From HGM11525 sp045649145 (lineage in GTDB: Bacteria; Bacillota; Clostridia; UBA1381): DNA of 23,065 nucleotides. The notes below the pieces were generated by a model. That model had not been told where the DNA came from, searched no databases, and was given only the letters and a program-made list of their open reading frames with translations. Where the stretch lies: positions 1 through 23,065 of the forward strand of contig JAZRPK010000065.1 in assembly GCA_045649145.1 (NCBI GenBank). The letters are read 5' to 3'. This document shows positions 14,350 through 21,883 of the stretch, piece by piece. Positions within the stretch are counted from its first letter, which is position 1. Each line of letters opens with the position of its first letter. A program made the position numbers and the translations under genes.

Positions 14350-15873
14350 ATGTCAAAAAAACCTGTTGCACTTTTGATAATGGACGGCTACGGCTTAACC
14401 GAGCAGGTTAAAGGTAATGCAATAAAGGCGGCAAAAACTCCGCGTCTTGACAGCTTTTTTGCCGATTATCCGAACACTGTTTTGTACGCAAGCGGTCTTG
14501 CGGTAGGACTTCCCGATGGACAGATGGGAAACTCCGAGGTGGGACACACCAATATTGGCGCAGGCAGAGTTGTTTATCAGATGCTTGTCAAGATTTCCAA
14601 AGATATTGAAGACGGCGTATTTTACTCTAACAAGGCACTTATGGGTGCGATGGAGAATTGTAAAAAGAACAATAGCGCACTTCACCTTTTCGGACTCTTG
14701 TCCGACGGCGGTGTTCATTCTCATATCGACCATCTTGTTGGTATTGTCGATATGGCAAGAAAGAATGACGTCGAAAAAGTCTATGTTCACGCATTCTTAG
14801 ACGGCAGAGATGTTTCGCCCACATCGGGTGCAGGATTTATGCGTACTCTGGAGGGTGAACTTGAGAGAATAGGTGTAGGTAAGGTAGCATCTGTTATGGG
14901 CAGATACTACGCCATGGACCGTGATTTTGCATGGGACAGAGTAGAAAAGGCATATAACGCAATGGTAATGGGTGAGGCAAACTCAGCTGCTGATGCTGTA
15001 GATGCTATTGAAAAGTCCTACGAGGACGGCGTAACAGATGAGTTTGTTGTTCCTACAGTAATTGACGGCGGTGCTCAAATTGGCGAAAATGACAGCATTG
15101 TATGTTTTAATTTCCGTCCCGACCGTGCAAGACAGATTACACGTACATTTGTTGACCCTGCGTTCGATGGTTTTGAACGTAAAAAGGGATATTTTAAGAA
15201 CTATTTTGTATGTATGGCCCAGTACGATGCTCTTATGCCGAATGTGACGGTGGCATATCCGCCCGAGGAATTAACAATGACATTTGGCGAATATGTAAGC
15301 AAAAAGGGACTTTCACAGCTTAGAATTGCAGAAACACAAAAATACGCACACGTTACTTTCTTCTTTAACGGCGGTGAAGAGAAGCAGTTTGACGGCGAGG
15401 AAAGAATACTTATTCAGTCGCCCGATGTGCCTACCTTCGACTTAAAGCCTGAAATGAGTGCGTATGAGGTTACAGATGCAGTGCTTGAGGCAATTGACGA
15501 GGACAAGTTCGATGTTATCATACTCAATTTTGCCAACTGTGATATGGTCGGTCATACAGGTATATTTGAGGCTGCGGTCAAAGCGGTTGAGGCTGTTGAC
15601 GAGTGCGTAGGTAAAGTTGTTGACAAAATACTTTCCAAAAACGGTAAAGTGCTGATTACAGCCGACCATGGAAATGCTGATTGTCTGTCTGACCCCGATA
15701 CAGGAGATGTATTTACTGCGCATACAACTAACCCTGTTCCTCTTATCGTAATAGGTGAGGGAAATGTGAAGTTAGCTCACGGCAAGCTTGGTGACCTTGC
15801 ACCGACAATGCTTGATATGATGGGGCTTGATAAGCCGGAAGAAATGACCGGAGATAGCTTAATTCAAAAATAA
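14350..15873 (+). CDS. gpmI: 2,3-bisphosphoglycerate-independent phosphoglycerate mutase
   Basis: Interconverts 3- and 2-phosphoglycerate through a phosphoserine intermediate, using Mn. 507 residues, the usual length. Metal-binding MDGYG (11-15) comes first, then catalytic Ser62 in MGNSEVGHTNIGAGR. HAFLDGRDVSPTS, DRDFAWDR, NFRPDRARQ, NFANCDMVGHTG and ADHGNAD complete the alkaline-phosphatase-like site. AAAGGA lies 13 bases before the ATG, rather far. It is the last gene of the glycolytic cluster and is followed by a long hairpin. Confidence 0.97.
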   Translation: MSKKPVALLIMDGYGLTEQVKGNAIKAAKTPRLDSFFADYPNTVLYASGLAVGLPDGQMGNSEVGHTNIGAGRVVYQMLVKISKDIEDGVFYSNKALMGAMENCKKNNSALHLFGLLSDGGVHSHIDHLVGIVDMARKNDVEKVYVHAFLDGRDVSPTSGAGFMRTLEGELERIGVGKVASVMGRYYAMDRDFAWDRVEKAYNAMVMGEANSAADAVDAIEKSYEDGVTDEFVVPTVIDGGAQIGENDSIVCFNFRPDRARQITRTFVDPAFDGFERKKGYFKNYFVCMAQYDALMPNVTVAYPPEELTMTFGEYVSKKGLSQLRIAETQKYAHVTFFFNGGEEKQFDGEERILIQSPDVPTFDLKPEMSAYEVTDAVLEAIDEDKFDVIILNFANCDMVGHTGIFEAAVKAVEAVDECVGKVVDKILSKNGKVLITADHGNADCLSDPDTGDVFTAHTTNPVPLIVIGEGNVKLAHGKLGDLAPTMLDMMGLDKPEEMTGDSLIQK

Positions 15874-15883
15874 TAAAGATAAA

Positions 15884-15920
15884 GAAGCCTGATTATGAAT
15901 TGTTTTCATAATCAGGCTTC
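15884..15920. terminator. Hairpin terminator after gpmI
   Basis: A 16-bp perfect stem (15884-15899 with 15905-15920, core GAAGCCTGATTATGA) surrounds a five-base loop. The plus side is followed by only CTTT, so it is modest in that direction. On the minus side it is followed by a T-rich run (TTTATCTTTATTATTTTT), so it could also end transcription of the Q/N-rich minus-strand frame. Confidence 0.75.
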
Positions 15921-15950
15921 CTTTGCTAAAGGGAGGATTTTCCTGCAGAA

Positions 15951-16088
15951 TTAGTTGTTTTTCTCGTTTGTGTTGCTGTTGCTATTCTTCTGCTGCTGCT
16001 TTGACGAAGAATTCTGCTGATTCTGCTGATTCTGCTGTTGGTTCTGCTGCTTGTTCTGCTTTTCGTTTTGATAGTTACGATTATCCAT
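15951..16088 (-). CDS. Small Q/N-rich protein of unknown function
   Basis: I do not recognise this 45-residue frame. After MDNRNYQNEK it is almost entirely Gln, Asn, Ser and Lys, with QQN repeated in tandem, so it is predicted to be disordered and hydrophilic with no membrane segment. The start at 16088 is chosen because AAAGG lies 13 bases upstream, as for gpmI, and because a longer start at 16160 would run through a structured region. A 9-base unit is repeated three times (16011-16037), which may simply reflect QQN codons. It has a plausible terminator on its own strand at 15920-15884. It could be a small spore-related or stress protein, or a chance frame. Confidence 0.4.
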   Translation of the reverse strand: MDNRNYQNEKQNKQQNQQQNQQNQQNSSSKQQQKNSNSNTNEKNN

Positions 16089-16108
16089 AGTCTTGCCCAA
16101 ACCTTTCT

Positions 16109-16162
16109 GCCCGCCAGAAATATACATTTTGCAACCTTTTGGCGGACAAAAAAGTTGCAAAA
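16109..16162 (-). ncRNA. Possible H-type pseudoknot leader of the Q/N-rich frame
   Basis: Read on the minus strand, TTTTGCAAC (16162-16154) pairs perfectly with GTTGCAAAA (16135-16127). GTCCGCCA, inside its loop (16147-16140), can pair with TGGCGGGC downstream (16116-16109) with one U-G pair. The two stems interleave with short linkers of 6, 4 and 10 bases, the geometry of an H-type pseudoknot. The AAAGG candidate ribosome binding site follows directly (about 16106-16102). I cannot match it to a known riboswitch class. Confidence 0.35.
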
Positions 16163-16166
16163 ACAG

Positions 16167-16182
16167 TGTCGGATATCCGACA
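16167..16182. promoter_or_regulatory. 16-bp perfect palindrome upstream of recJ
   Basis: TGTCGGATATCCGACA is fully self-complementary over 16 bp. It lies 42 bases upstream of the recJ -35 box and just upstream of the minus-strand structured leader, where a dimeric regulator could control either side. It does not fit the Gram-positive LexA box, CIRCE or a Fur box. Confidence 0.5.
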
Positions 16183-16224
16183 TAAAATATTCTCTCCGAA
16201 AGTGCTTAAAATATGCGAAAAAGC

Positions 16225-16253
16225 TTGAAAATTACTAAAAAAAATGATATAAT
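16225..16253 (+). promoter_or_regulatory. Sigma-A promoter of the recJ-rel-yaaA-recF-remB-gyrB operon
   Basis: TTGAAA (16225-16230), 17 bases with an A tract, then a perfect TATAAT (16248-16253). The predicted start leaves a short leader of about 20 bases before the recJ ATG. No other strong promoter is visible between here and gyrB. Confidence 0.7.
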
Positions 16254-16280
16254 AAAAGAAATAGATTTTTGGAGAAAAAT

Positions 16281-18008
16281 ATGCGTAATAAAATTTGGTG
16301 CTATAAAAACCGCGGCACCGATTTGGACGAGCTTAAGGCGTTTTCGGACAAGTATAATCTGCCGCCGGTTATATCTACAATACTGTTTAACCGTGGCATA
16401 AAAGACGGCGATGCTGCAAGGACTTTTTTGCAAAAGCCGCTCGGTGGTGTGCATAATCCACTTGACCTTCCCGATATGAGCGTTGCTGCAAAAAGGATTT
16501 CAGACGCAATTAAAAACGGCGAGAAGATTGTTGTCTACGGCGACTATGATGTTGACGGCATTACAGCTGTTGTGCTTTTGTATACCTACCTAAAGAGCGA
16601 GGGCGCTGATGTTGAATATTACATTCCTGACAGGGTTAGTGAGGGATACGGCATAAATATTATGGCGATTAACCGTATAGCCCGTTCGGGTGCAAAGCTT
16701 ATGATAACGGTGGACTGCGGAATTACCGCTGTAGGCGAGGTAGAATTTGCCAGAACGCAAAAGCTTGATGTCATTATAACCGATCACCACACCTGTAAAG
16801 ACGAATTACCGCGCGCTGTTGCGGTTGTTAATCCTAAAAGAGCTGACAGTAATTATCCGTTTGATGCTCTTGCAGGCGTCGGCGTGGCATTCAAAACGGC
16901 ACTTGCTGTTGCAATGGAGCTTGGCAAAAACACAAGAGAAGTTTTTATGCGCTATGCCGAGCTTGCTGCGATAGGAACTATTGCAGATGTTGTGTCGGTT
17001 ACCGACGAGAACAGAATAATAATCGAGCACGGCTTAGAGATAATGAAAAAGGGCGGAAATCTTGGGGTAAAGGCACTTTTAGAGGTTTCCGGAGCAATAA
17101 AAAGACCGATTGATGCTGCAACAGTAGCATTCAGCATTTCGCCGAGGATAAATGCTGCGGGTCGTATAGGTAACGCAGATACTGCAATTAGGCTTCTTTT
17201 GGCTAAAACCGAGGAGGAAGCGATGGAAATTGCTACAGAGCTTGACAGTGCAAACAGAAGTCGTCAGGAAACTGAACTTGCAATATATGACGAGGCGATG
17301 GATAAGCTGATGAAGGATGCAACCTTTGACAAAAAGCAGGTGATTGTGCTTTGGGGCGAGGGTTGGCATCACGGCGTAATAGGAATTGTTGCATCCCGTA
17401 TATGTGAAAGATTTTATAAGCCCTGCATACTGATATCATTTGAAAACGGCGTAGGTAAGGGCAGCGGCCGTTCAATTCCCGGATTTAATTTGTTTGATGC
17501 GCTTTCTAATACAGAGGAGCATCTTACTAATTTTGGCGGTCATAGCGCTGCGGCAGGTCTTGGAATAAATCTTGATTCTATTGACGCATTTACCGCTGCT
17601 ATCAACAAATATGCCGAGGGGGTTCTCTCTCACGAGGATATGATTCCCAAAATAGACATTGACTGCAGACTAAAGCCCGAAACGGTATCGGTCGGCTTTG
17701 CTAAAGCATTAAAGCACTTAGAGCCGTTTGGCACAGATAACGAAAGACCTGTCTTTTCTCTTTTGGGAGTAAGGATTGTATCGATAGACACGGTTGGTGC
17801 AGATAAAAAGCACCTGAAGATGAGGGTTGACGCAGATGGTATAGGTATTTCTGCTATAGGCTTTGGAATGTCTGAATATGCGGCATTTTTCAAAGCAGGT
17901 GATATGGTAGATGTCGCCTTTTGTGCGGATATAAACACATATCAAGGCACAGAAAGTGTACAGCTTCTCCTAAAAGATATAAAAAAGCACAGTACTAATA
18001 ATATGTAA
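16281..18008 (+). CDS. recJ: Single-stranded-DNA-specific exonuclease RecJ
   Basis: A 5'-3' single-strand DNA exonuclease of the DHH family, acting in recombination and mismatch or base excision repair. 575 residues. DHH motifs: GDYDVDG at 87-93, VDCGI at 144-148, TDHH at 167-170 and VNPKR at 183-187. The DHHA1 motif GGHSAAAG is at 419-426, followed by an OB-like C-terminal region. The ATG at 16281 has GGAG six bases upstream; an in-frame TTG at 16269 overlaps that site and is rejected. The stop is 18 bases before rel. Clostridial clusters often place apt between recJ and rel; here it is absent. Confidence 0.96.
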   Translation: MRNKIWCYKNRGTDLDELKAFSDKYNLPPVISTILFNRGIKDGDAARTFLQKPLGGVHNPLDLPDMSVAAKRISDAIKNGEKIVVYGDYDVDGITAVVLLYTYLKSEGADVEYYIPDRVSEGYGINIMAINRIARSGAKLMITVDCGITAVGEVEFARTQKLDVIITDHHTCKDELPRAVAVVNPKRADSNYPFDALAGVGVAFKTALAVAMELGKNTREVFMRYAELAAIGTIADVVSVTDENRIIIEHGLEIMKKGGNLGVKALLEVSGAIKRPIDAATVAFSISPRINAAGRIGNADTAIRLLLAKTEEEAMEIATELDSANRSRQETELAIYDEAMDKLMKDATFDKKQVIVLWGEGWHHGVIGIVASRICERFYKPCILISFENGVGKGSGRSIPGFNLFDALSNTEEHLTNFGGHSAAAGLGINLDSIDAFTAAINKYAEGVLSHEDMIPKIDIDCRLKPETVSVGFAKALKHLEPFGTDNERPVFSLLGVRIVSIDTVGADKKHLKMRVDADGIGISAIGFGMSEYAAFFKAGDMVDVAFCADINTYQGTESVQLLLKDIKKHSTNNM

Positions 18009-18026
18009 GACTAAGGAGGTGAATAT

Positions 18027-20264
18027 ATGAGTAGCGCTAAGATGCTTGCATACCCCGATAAATTATCTGCTATTGCGGAAAATGATAACGAAATAGCAAT
18101 ACAAAAAATAATCGAAATGATAAACAAATATGCACCAAACTCAAATACCGATATGGTGTATATTGCATACCGCTTTGCTGAGGCGGCACACAGGGGTCAG
18201 AAGAGGAAATCGGGCGCACCATATGTTGACCATCCTGTTCAGATTGCTTATATTGCAGCAGAGCTTGAAATGGACGTGGTGGGTATTTCCGCCGCACTGC
18301 TGCACGATGTTATAGAGGACACACCTTTTACCTTTGACGATTTGAAATCCTTTTTCGGTCAGGGTGTTGCCGAGCTGGTAGACGGTGTTACCAAGCTTCG
18401 CAAGCTGCAGTATAACACACGTGAAGAGCAGCAGGTCGAAAACTTAAGAAAAATGTTCCTTGCTATGGCGAAGGATATAAGAGTGGTTATCATAAAGCTA
18501 ATCGACCGCCTGCATAATATGCGTACGCTTAAGTTTATGAAGCCTGACCGCCAGCTTGCAATTTCAAAAGAAACTCTCGATGTATATGCGCCTCTTGCTC
18601 ACAGGCTCGGTATGTCCAAGATCAAGTCCGAGCTGGAGGATTTGAGCCTTAAATACCTTGACCCCATTGCTTATGAGGAAATACGTGAGAGTATAAAGCA
18701 AAAGAAAGATGAACGTGAGGCTTTTGTCGGTGATATTATAGGCACGCTAAAAGAAAAGGTTTCCGAGCTTGGCTTGGAGGCCGAGGTTACAGGCAGAGCA
18801 AAGCACTTTTACTCAATATTCAGAAAGATGTATGCTCAAAACAAGACTATAGACGAGCTTTATGACCTTTTTGCTGTTAGAATTATCGTAGACAGCATAC
18901 AGGAATGCTATGCGGTGCTAGGAATGGTCCACGAGATGTACACGCCTATTCCTATGAGGTTTAAGGACTATGTTGCCATGCCTAAGCCGAATATGTATCA
19001 ATCGTTGCATACAACGGTTATCGGGCCTAACGGCACACCCTTTGAAATACAGATAAGAACACACGAGATGCACAAGGTCGCAGAGGAAGGTATTGCTGCG
19101 CATTGGAAGTATAAAGAGGGTAAGTCGGGTACGAGTGAGATGGACGGCAAGCTCGAATGGGTACGTAAGCTTCTGGAAACTCAGGTGGATATCATTGACA
19201 CCGACGATTTTATGAATACTCTTAAAATCGACCTCTTTTCCGACGAGGTATTCGCCTTTACACCAAACGGTAAGGTAATATCACTTCCGAGTAAGAGTAC
19301 GGTTATCGATTTTGCGTTTGCAATCCATTCACAGATTGGCTGCAAGATGAGCGGTGCTAAGATAAACGGCAGAATTGTTCCCAATAACACCGAGCTTCAA
19401 AATGGCGATATTGTAGAAATTCTCACATCTTCGTCTGTTAAAGGACCGAGCAGAGACTGGCTTAAGATAGTCAAAACACCTCAGGCGAAAAACAAGATTA
19501 ACCAATGGCTCAAGAAGGAATGCCGTGATGAGAATATCATACAGGGCAAGGAGCTTATAGAACGTGAGCTGAGGAGAATGAATTTGACCCATTCGCAACT
19601 ATTCAGGCCTGAATGGGTGTCTCCGATGTGCAAGAAATATAACTTCAACAGTCTTGATGACCTTTATGCAAGCGTCGGATACGGCGGTCTTACTGCGCAA
19701 AAGGTAGTGCTTAGGCTGAGGGATTTATACAATCAGGAGAAAAAGCAGGAAATAGATGACCAGACCGCAATTCATACTGACGATAAAAAAATCCGTAAGG
19801 TACATTCGCACGGTATTGAGGTTTTGGGAATAGACAACTGCTTAGTAAGGCTCTCAAGATGCTGCAACCCCGTGCCTGGTGATGATATAGTAGGATTTAT
19901 TACCAAAGGCAGAGGCGTTTCAGTCCACAGAAGCGATTGCCCGAATATGCAACCGTCAGCACTCTCCGAGGAGGATAAGGGCAGATTTATCGGTGTAAGA
20001 TGGGCTGAAGACGATGTGTCGCAGTATATTGCGACCATTCAAGTTGATGCAGATGACCGACCGGGTATGATGATGGCTGTTTCCGGTGCACTTTCCGAAA
20101 TGAAGATAAATTGTGTAACCATTAACGCAAAAGCTACCAAAAAGGGTTATGCTACTATGAATTTCGGCATTGAGATAAGAGATGCAGGAATACTTACTAA
20201 GGCGATTAACAAAATCAGGACAATACCGGGAGTGTTATCTGTAAGCCGACTTAAGAATATATGA
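18027..20264 (+). CDS. rel: Bifunctional (p)ppGpp synthetase/hydrolase
   Basis: Makes and degrades (p)ppGpp in the stringent response. 745 residues in full-length RSH order. The HD hydrolase has His55, HD at 93-94 and ED at 97-98, so it appears active. The synthetase domain (about 250-360) has GRAKHFYSIFRKM, YDLFAVRIIV, RFKDYVAMPKPNMYQSLHT and FEIQIRT. The TGS domain covers about 404-465, a Cys-containing domain has CCNPVPGD followed by HRSDCPN, and an ACT domain covers the last 70 residues. AAGGAGGTGA upstream is the strongest ribosome binding site in the window. It is 18 bases after recJ and 11 before yaaA. Confidence 0.97.
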   Translation: MSSAKMLAYPDKLSAIAENDNEIAIQKIIEMINKYAPNSNTDMVYIAYRFAEAAHRGQKRKSGAPYVDHPVQIAYIAAELEMDVVGISAALLHDVIEDTPFTFDDLKSFFGQGVAELVDGVTKLRKLQYNTREEQQVENLRKMFLAMAKDIRVVIIKLIDRLHNMRTLKFMKPDRQLAISKETLDVYAPLAHRLGMSKIKSELEDLSLKYLDPIAYEEIRESIKQKKDEREAFVGDIIGTLKEKVSELGLEAEVTGRAKHFYSIFRKMYAQNKTIDELYDLFAVRIIVDSIQECYAVLGMVHEMYTPIPMRFKDYVAMPKPNMYQSLHTTVIGPNGTPFEIQIRTHEMHKVAEEGIAAHWKYKEGKSGTSEMDGKLEWVRKLLETQVDIIDTDDFMNTLKIDLFSDEVFAFTPNGKVISLPSKSTVIDFAFAIHSQIGCKMSGAKINGRIVPNNTELQNGDIVEILTSSSVKGPSRDWLKIVKTPQAKNKINQWLKKECRDENIIQGKELIERELRRMNLTHSQLFRPEWVSPMCKKYNFNSLDDLYASVGYGGLTAQKVVLRLRDLYNQEKKQEIDDQTAIHTDDKKIRKVHSHGIEVLGIDNCLVRLSRCCNPVPGDDIVGFITKGRGVSVHRSDCPNMQPSALSEEDKGRFIGVRWAEDDVSQYIATIQVDADDRPGMMMAVSGALSEMKINCVTINAKATKKGYATMNFGIEIRDAGILTKAINKIRTIPGVLSVSRLKNI

Positions 20265-20275
20265 GGTAATGAGTA

Positions 20276-20500
20276 ATGAGTGAAGAAAGAGTAACAATAA
20301 CAACCGAATATATTAAGCTTGACCAGCTTTTGAAATTTGCAGGAGTTGCAATGACGGGCGCCGATGCAAAGGATATGATTTTGTCCGAGATGGTAGAGGT
20401 TGACGGCGAGGTCTGCACAATGCGAGGCAAAAAGATGCGTCCGGGAGATTTTTGTACAGTATATTTTGAAGACGAAACCGTTGTCATAAAGGTGGAGTAG
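20276..20500 (+). CDS. yaaA: S4-domain RNA-binding protein YaaA
   Basis: A 74-residue S4-like RNA-binding protein of the YaaA family. IKLDQLLKFAGVAMTGADAK, VEVDGEVCTMRGKKMRPGD and a short beta-rich end match the family. Its role is not firmly known; in B. subtilis it lies between dnaN and recF and has been linked to ribosome assembly. Here rel precedes it instead of dnaN. GAGG overlapping the rel stop serves as ribosome binding site, and recF follows after three bases. Confidence 0.92.
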   Translation: MSEERVTITTEYIKLDQLLKFAGVAMTGADAKDMILSEMVEVDGEVCTMRGKKMRPGDFCTVYFEDETVVIKVE

Positions 20501-20503
20501 CTT

Positions 20504-21595
20504 ATGGAGGTCAAAAGACTTACGCTTAAAAATTTCCGCAACTACAGCGAGGAAACAATAGAATTTTCACCACGTACAAACCTTATCTACGGCAACAATG
20601 CCGAGGGTAAGACTAATATCTTAGAGGCGGTATATCTTGCTGCAACAGGAAGAAGTCATCGTGCTAAAACTGATGCACAGATGGTAAAATTCGACGAGGA
20701 ATATGCCAGAGTTGCTCTCGAATTTGCTGACAAGAACAGAGATTACAAAATCGTAATAGGACTCTTGCCGGGTAACAGAAAAAGCGTAAGGATAAACGAC
20801 GTACCGATAAATAAGCTCTCGGTATTGGTTAATTATCTAAACGTAGTGATGTTTTCACCGGAGGATTTGGAGCTTATAAAGGGCTCGCCCCGTATGAGAA
20901 GACAGTTTATGGATACGTCAATAAGCTCTCTTTCGCCCAGATACCTTTCCGAGCTTGTAACCTACCATAAGGTGCTGTCGCAGAAGAATAATCTTCTAAG
21001 AACTGCAAGGCTCGGTAATAAGAAAGCGGCTGACAATATTGACGTATGGAATATACAGCTTGCAGCGGCAGGCGTCAGGATAATGAAGGAGCGAAAAAGC
21101 TTTTTAGAAGGTCTTTCGAAGGCGGCTATGCCAATACATCGTGATATTGCCCAAAGTGAGCTTAGGATAGAATACAGCCCGAGCTTTGAGACGGAGATAC
21201 TAGAGTCGCCAAATCCTGAGATGAGCTATCTTGCACGTCTTGAGGAGGTTAAGCAAAGAGAGATAGAAAACGGCAGTGCGCTCTATGGTATACAGCGTGA
21301 CGAGATACGTTTTTTTATCGATGATAACGAGGCTAAAATATACGCAAGTCAAGGTCAACAGCGTACGATAGTGCTTTGTATGAAGCTTGCACTTACCGAA
21401 TATATCAAGCGTCGCCGTGACGAATATCCTGTTTTGCTCTTTGATGATATAATGAGCGAGCTTGACGAAAAACACAGGCTTTACCTTGCAGAGCGTATCA
21501 GGGACAAACAGGTACTTCTTACCTGCACCGACCGTGAGGAGAGCAAGGCGGCAAGAATAATAAAGATAGAAAACGGCAAAGCCGTGATAGAATAA
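20504..21595 (+). CDS. recF: DNA replication and repair protein RecF
   Basis: An SMC-like ATPase that helps load RecA at gaps. 363 residues. Walker A GNNAEGKT is at 30-37, the ABC signature as SQGQQRT at 282-288, and Walker B with D-loop VLLFDDIMSELD at 310-321. The usual GPHRDD element before the signature reads GIQRDE (262-267), a departure from the common sequence, while all ATPase motifs are intact. GGTGGAG lies near the end of yaaA and the ATG follows three bases after its stop. remB follows after 14 bases. Confidence 0.97.
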   Translation: MEVKRLTLKNFRNYSEETIEFSPRTNLIYGNNAEGKTNILEAVYLAATGRSHRAKTDAQMVKFDEEYARVALEFADKNRDYKIVIGLLPGNRKSVRINDVPINKLSVLVNYLNVVMFSPEDLELIKGSPRMRRQFMDTSISSLSPRYLSELVTYHKVLSQKNNLLRTARLGNKKAADNIDVWNIQLAAAGVRIMKERKSFLEGLSKAAMPIHRDIAQSELRIEYSPSFETEILESPNPEMSYLARLEEVKQREIENGSALYGIQRDEIRFFIDDNEAKIYASQGQQRTIVLCMKLALTEYIKRRRDEYPVLLFDDIMSELDEKHRLYLAERIRDKQVLLTCTDREESKAARIIKIENGKAVIE

Positions 21596-21609
21596 AGGGG
21601 GCTTCACAT

Positions 21610-21864
21610 ATGTATCTGCATCTTGGCGGAGACAAGGCGGTTGATATGAAGGATATCGTGGCACTTTTGGATATGGATAACACCACAATAACCGCAAGGG
21701 GACGAAAATTCCTTAACGAAGCAGGCAAGCGTGGCGAGATTTTAGATGTGTCAGAAGACCTCCCGAGGTCATATATAGTAACCGAGTCGGGCGGCAGGAG
21801 TAAGGTTTATATCTCATCGCTTTCGCCCCAGACTTTAATAAAACGTGCAACAGGAAGAAAATAA
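21610..21864 (+). CDS. remB: DUF370 / RemA-family matrix regulator (RemB, YaaB)
   Basis: An 84-residue protein of the RemA/DUF370 family. It begins MYLHLGGDKAVDMKDIVALLD and has ARGRKFLNEAGKRG and SYIVTESGGRSKVYISSLSP, the family core. RemA in B. subtilis is a DNA-binding activator of biofilm matrix genes. RemB/YaaB is the related protein encoded between recF and gyrB, and the same position is found here. A GGGG run lies before the ATG. It is packed between recF (14 bases) and gyrB (19 bases). Confidence 0.92.
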   Translation: MYLHLGGDKAVDMKDIVALLDMDNTTITARGRKFLNEAGKRGEILDVSEDLPRSYIVTESGGRSKVYISSLSPQTLIKRATGRK

Positions 21865-21883
21865 AATAAGTAGGAGAGAGAAA

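Noticed and set aside
16011..16049. Short tandem repeats considered as a CRISPR-like or VNTR array
   Set aside because: The unit is only nine bases with no spacers and is explained by repeated Gln-Gln-Asn codons.
15926..16183. Alternative 85-residue Arg/Ser/Thr-rich frame on the minus strand overlapping the Q/N-rich frame
   Set aside because: It is the shifted reading of the same CAG/AAT repeats, begins at the palindrome without a ribosome binding site, and runs through the structured region.
15874..16280. Replication origin next to the recF-gyrB operon
   Set aside because: The gap has no cluster of TTATCCACA-type DnaA boxes and no dnaA or dnaN nearby; only a single partial TTATCCATA occurs at 16081, inside the Q/N-rich frame start.
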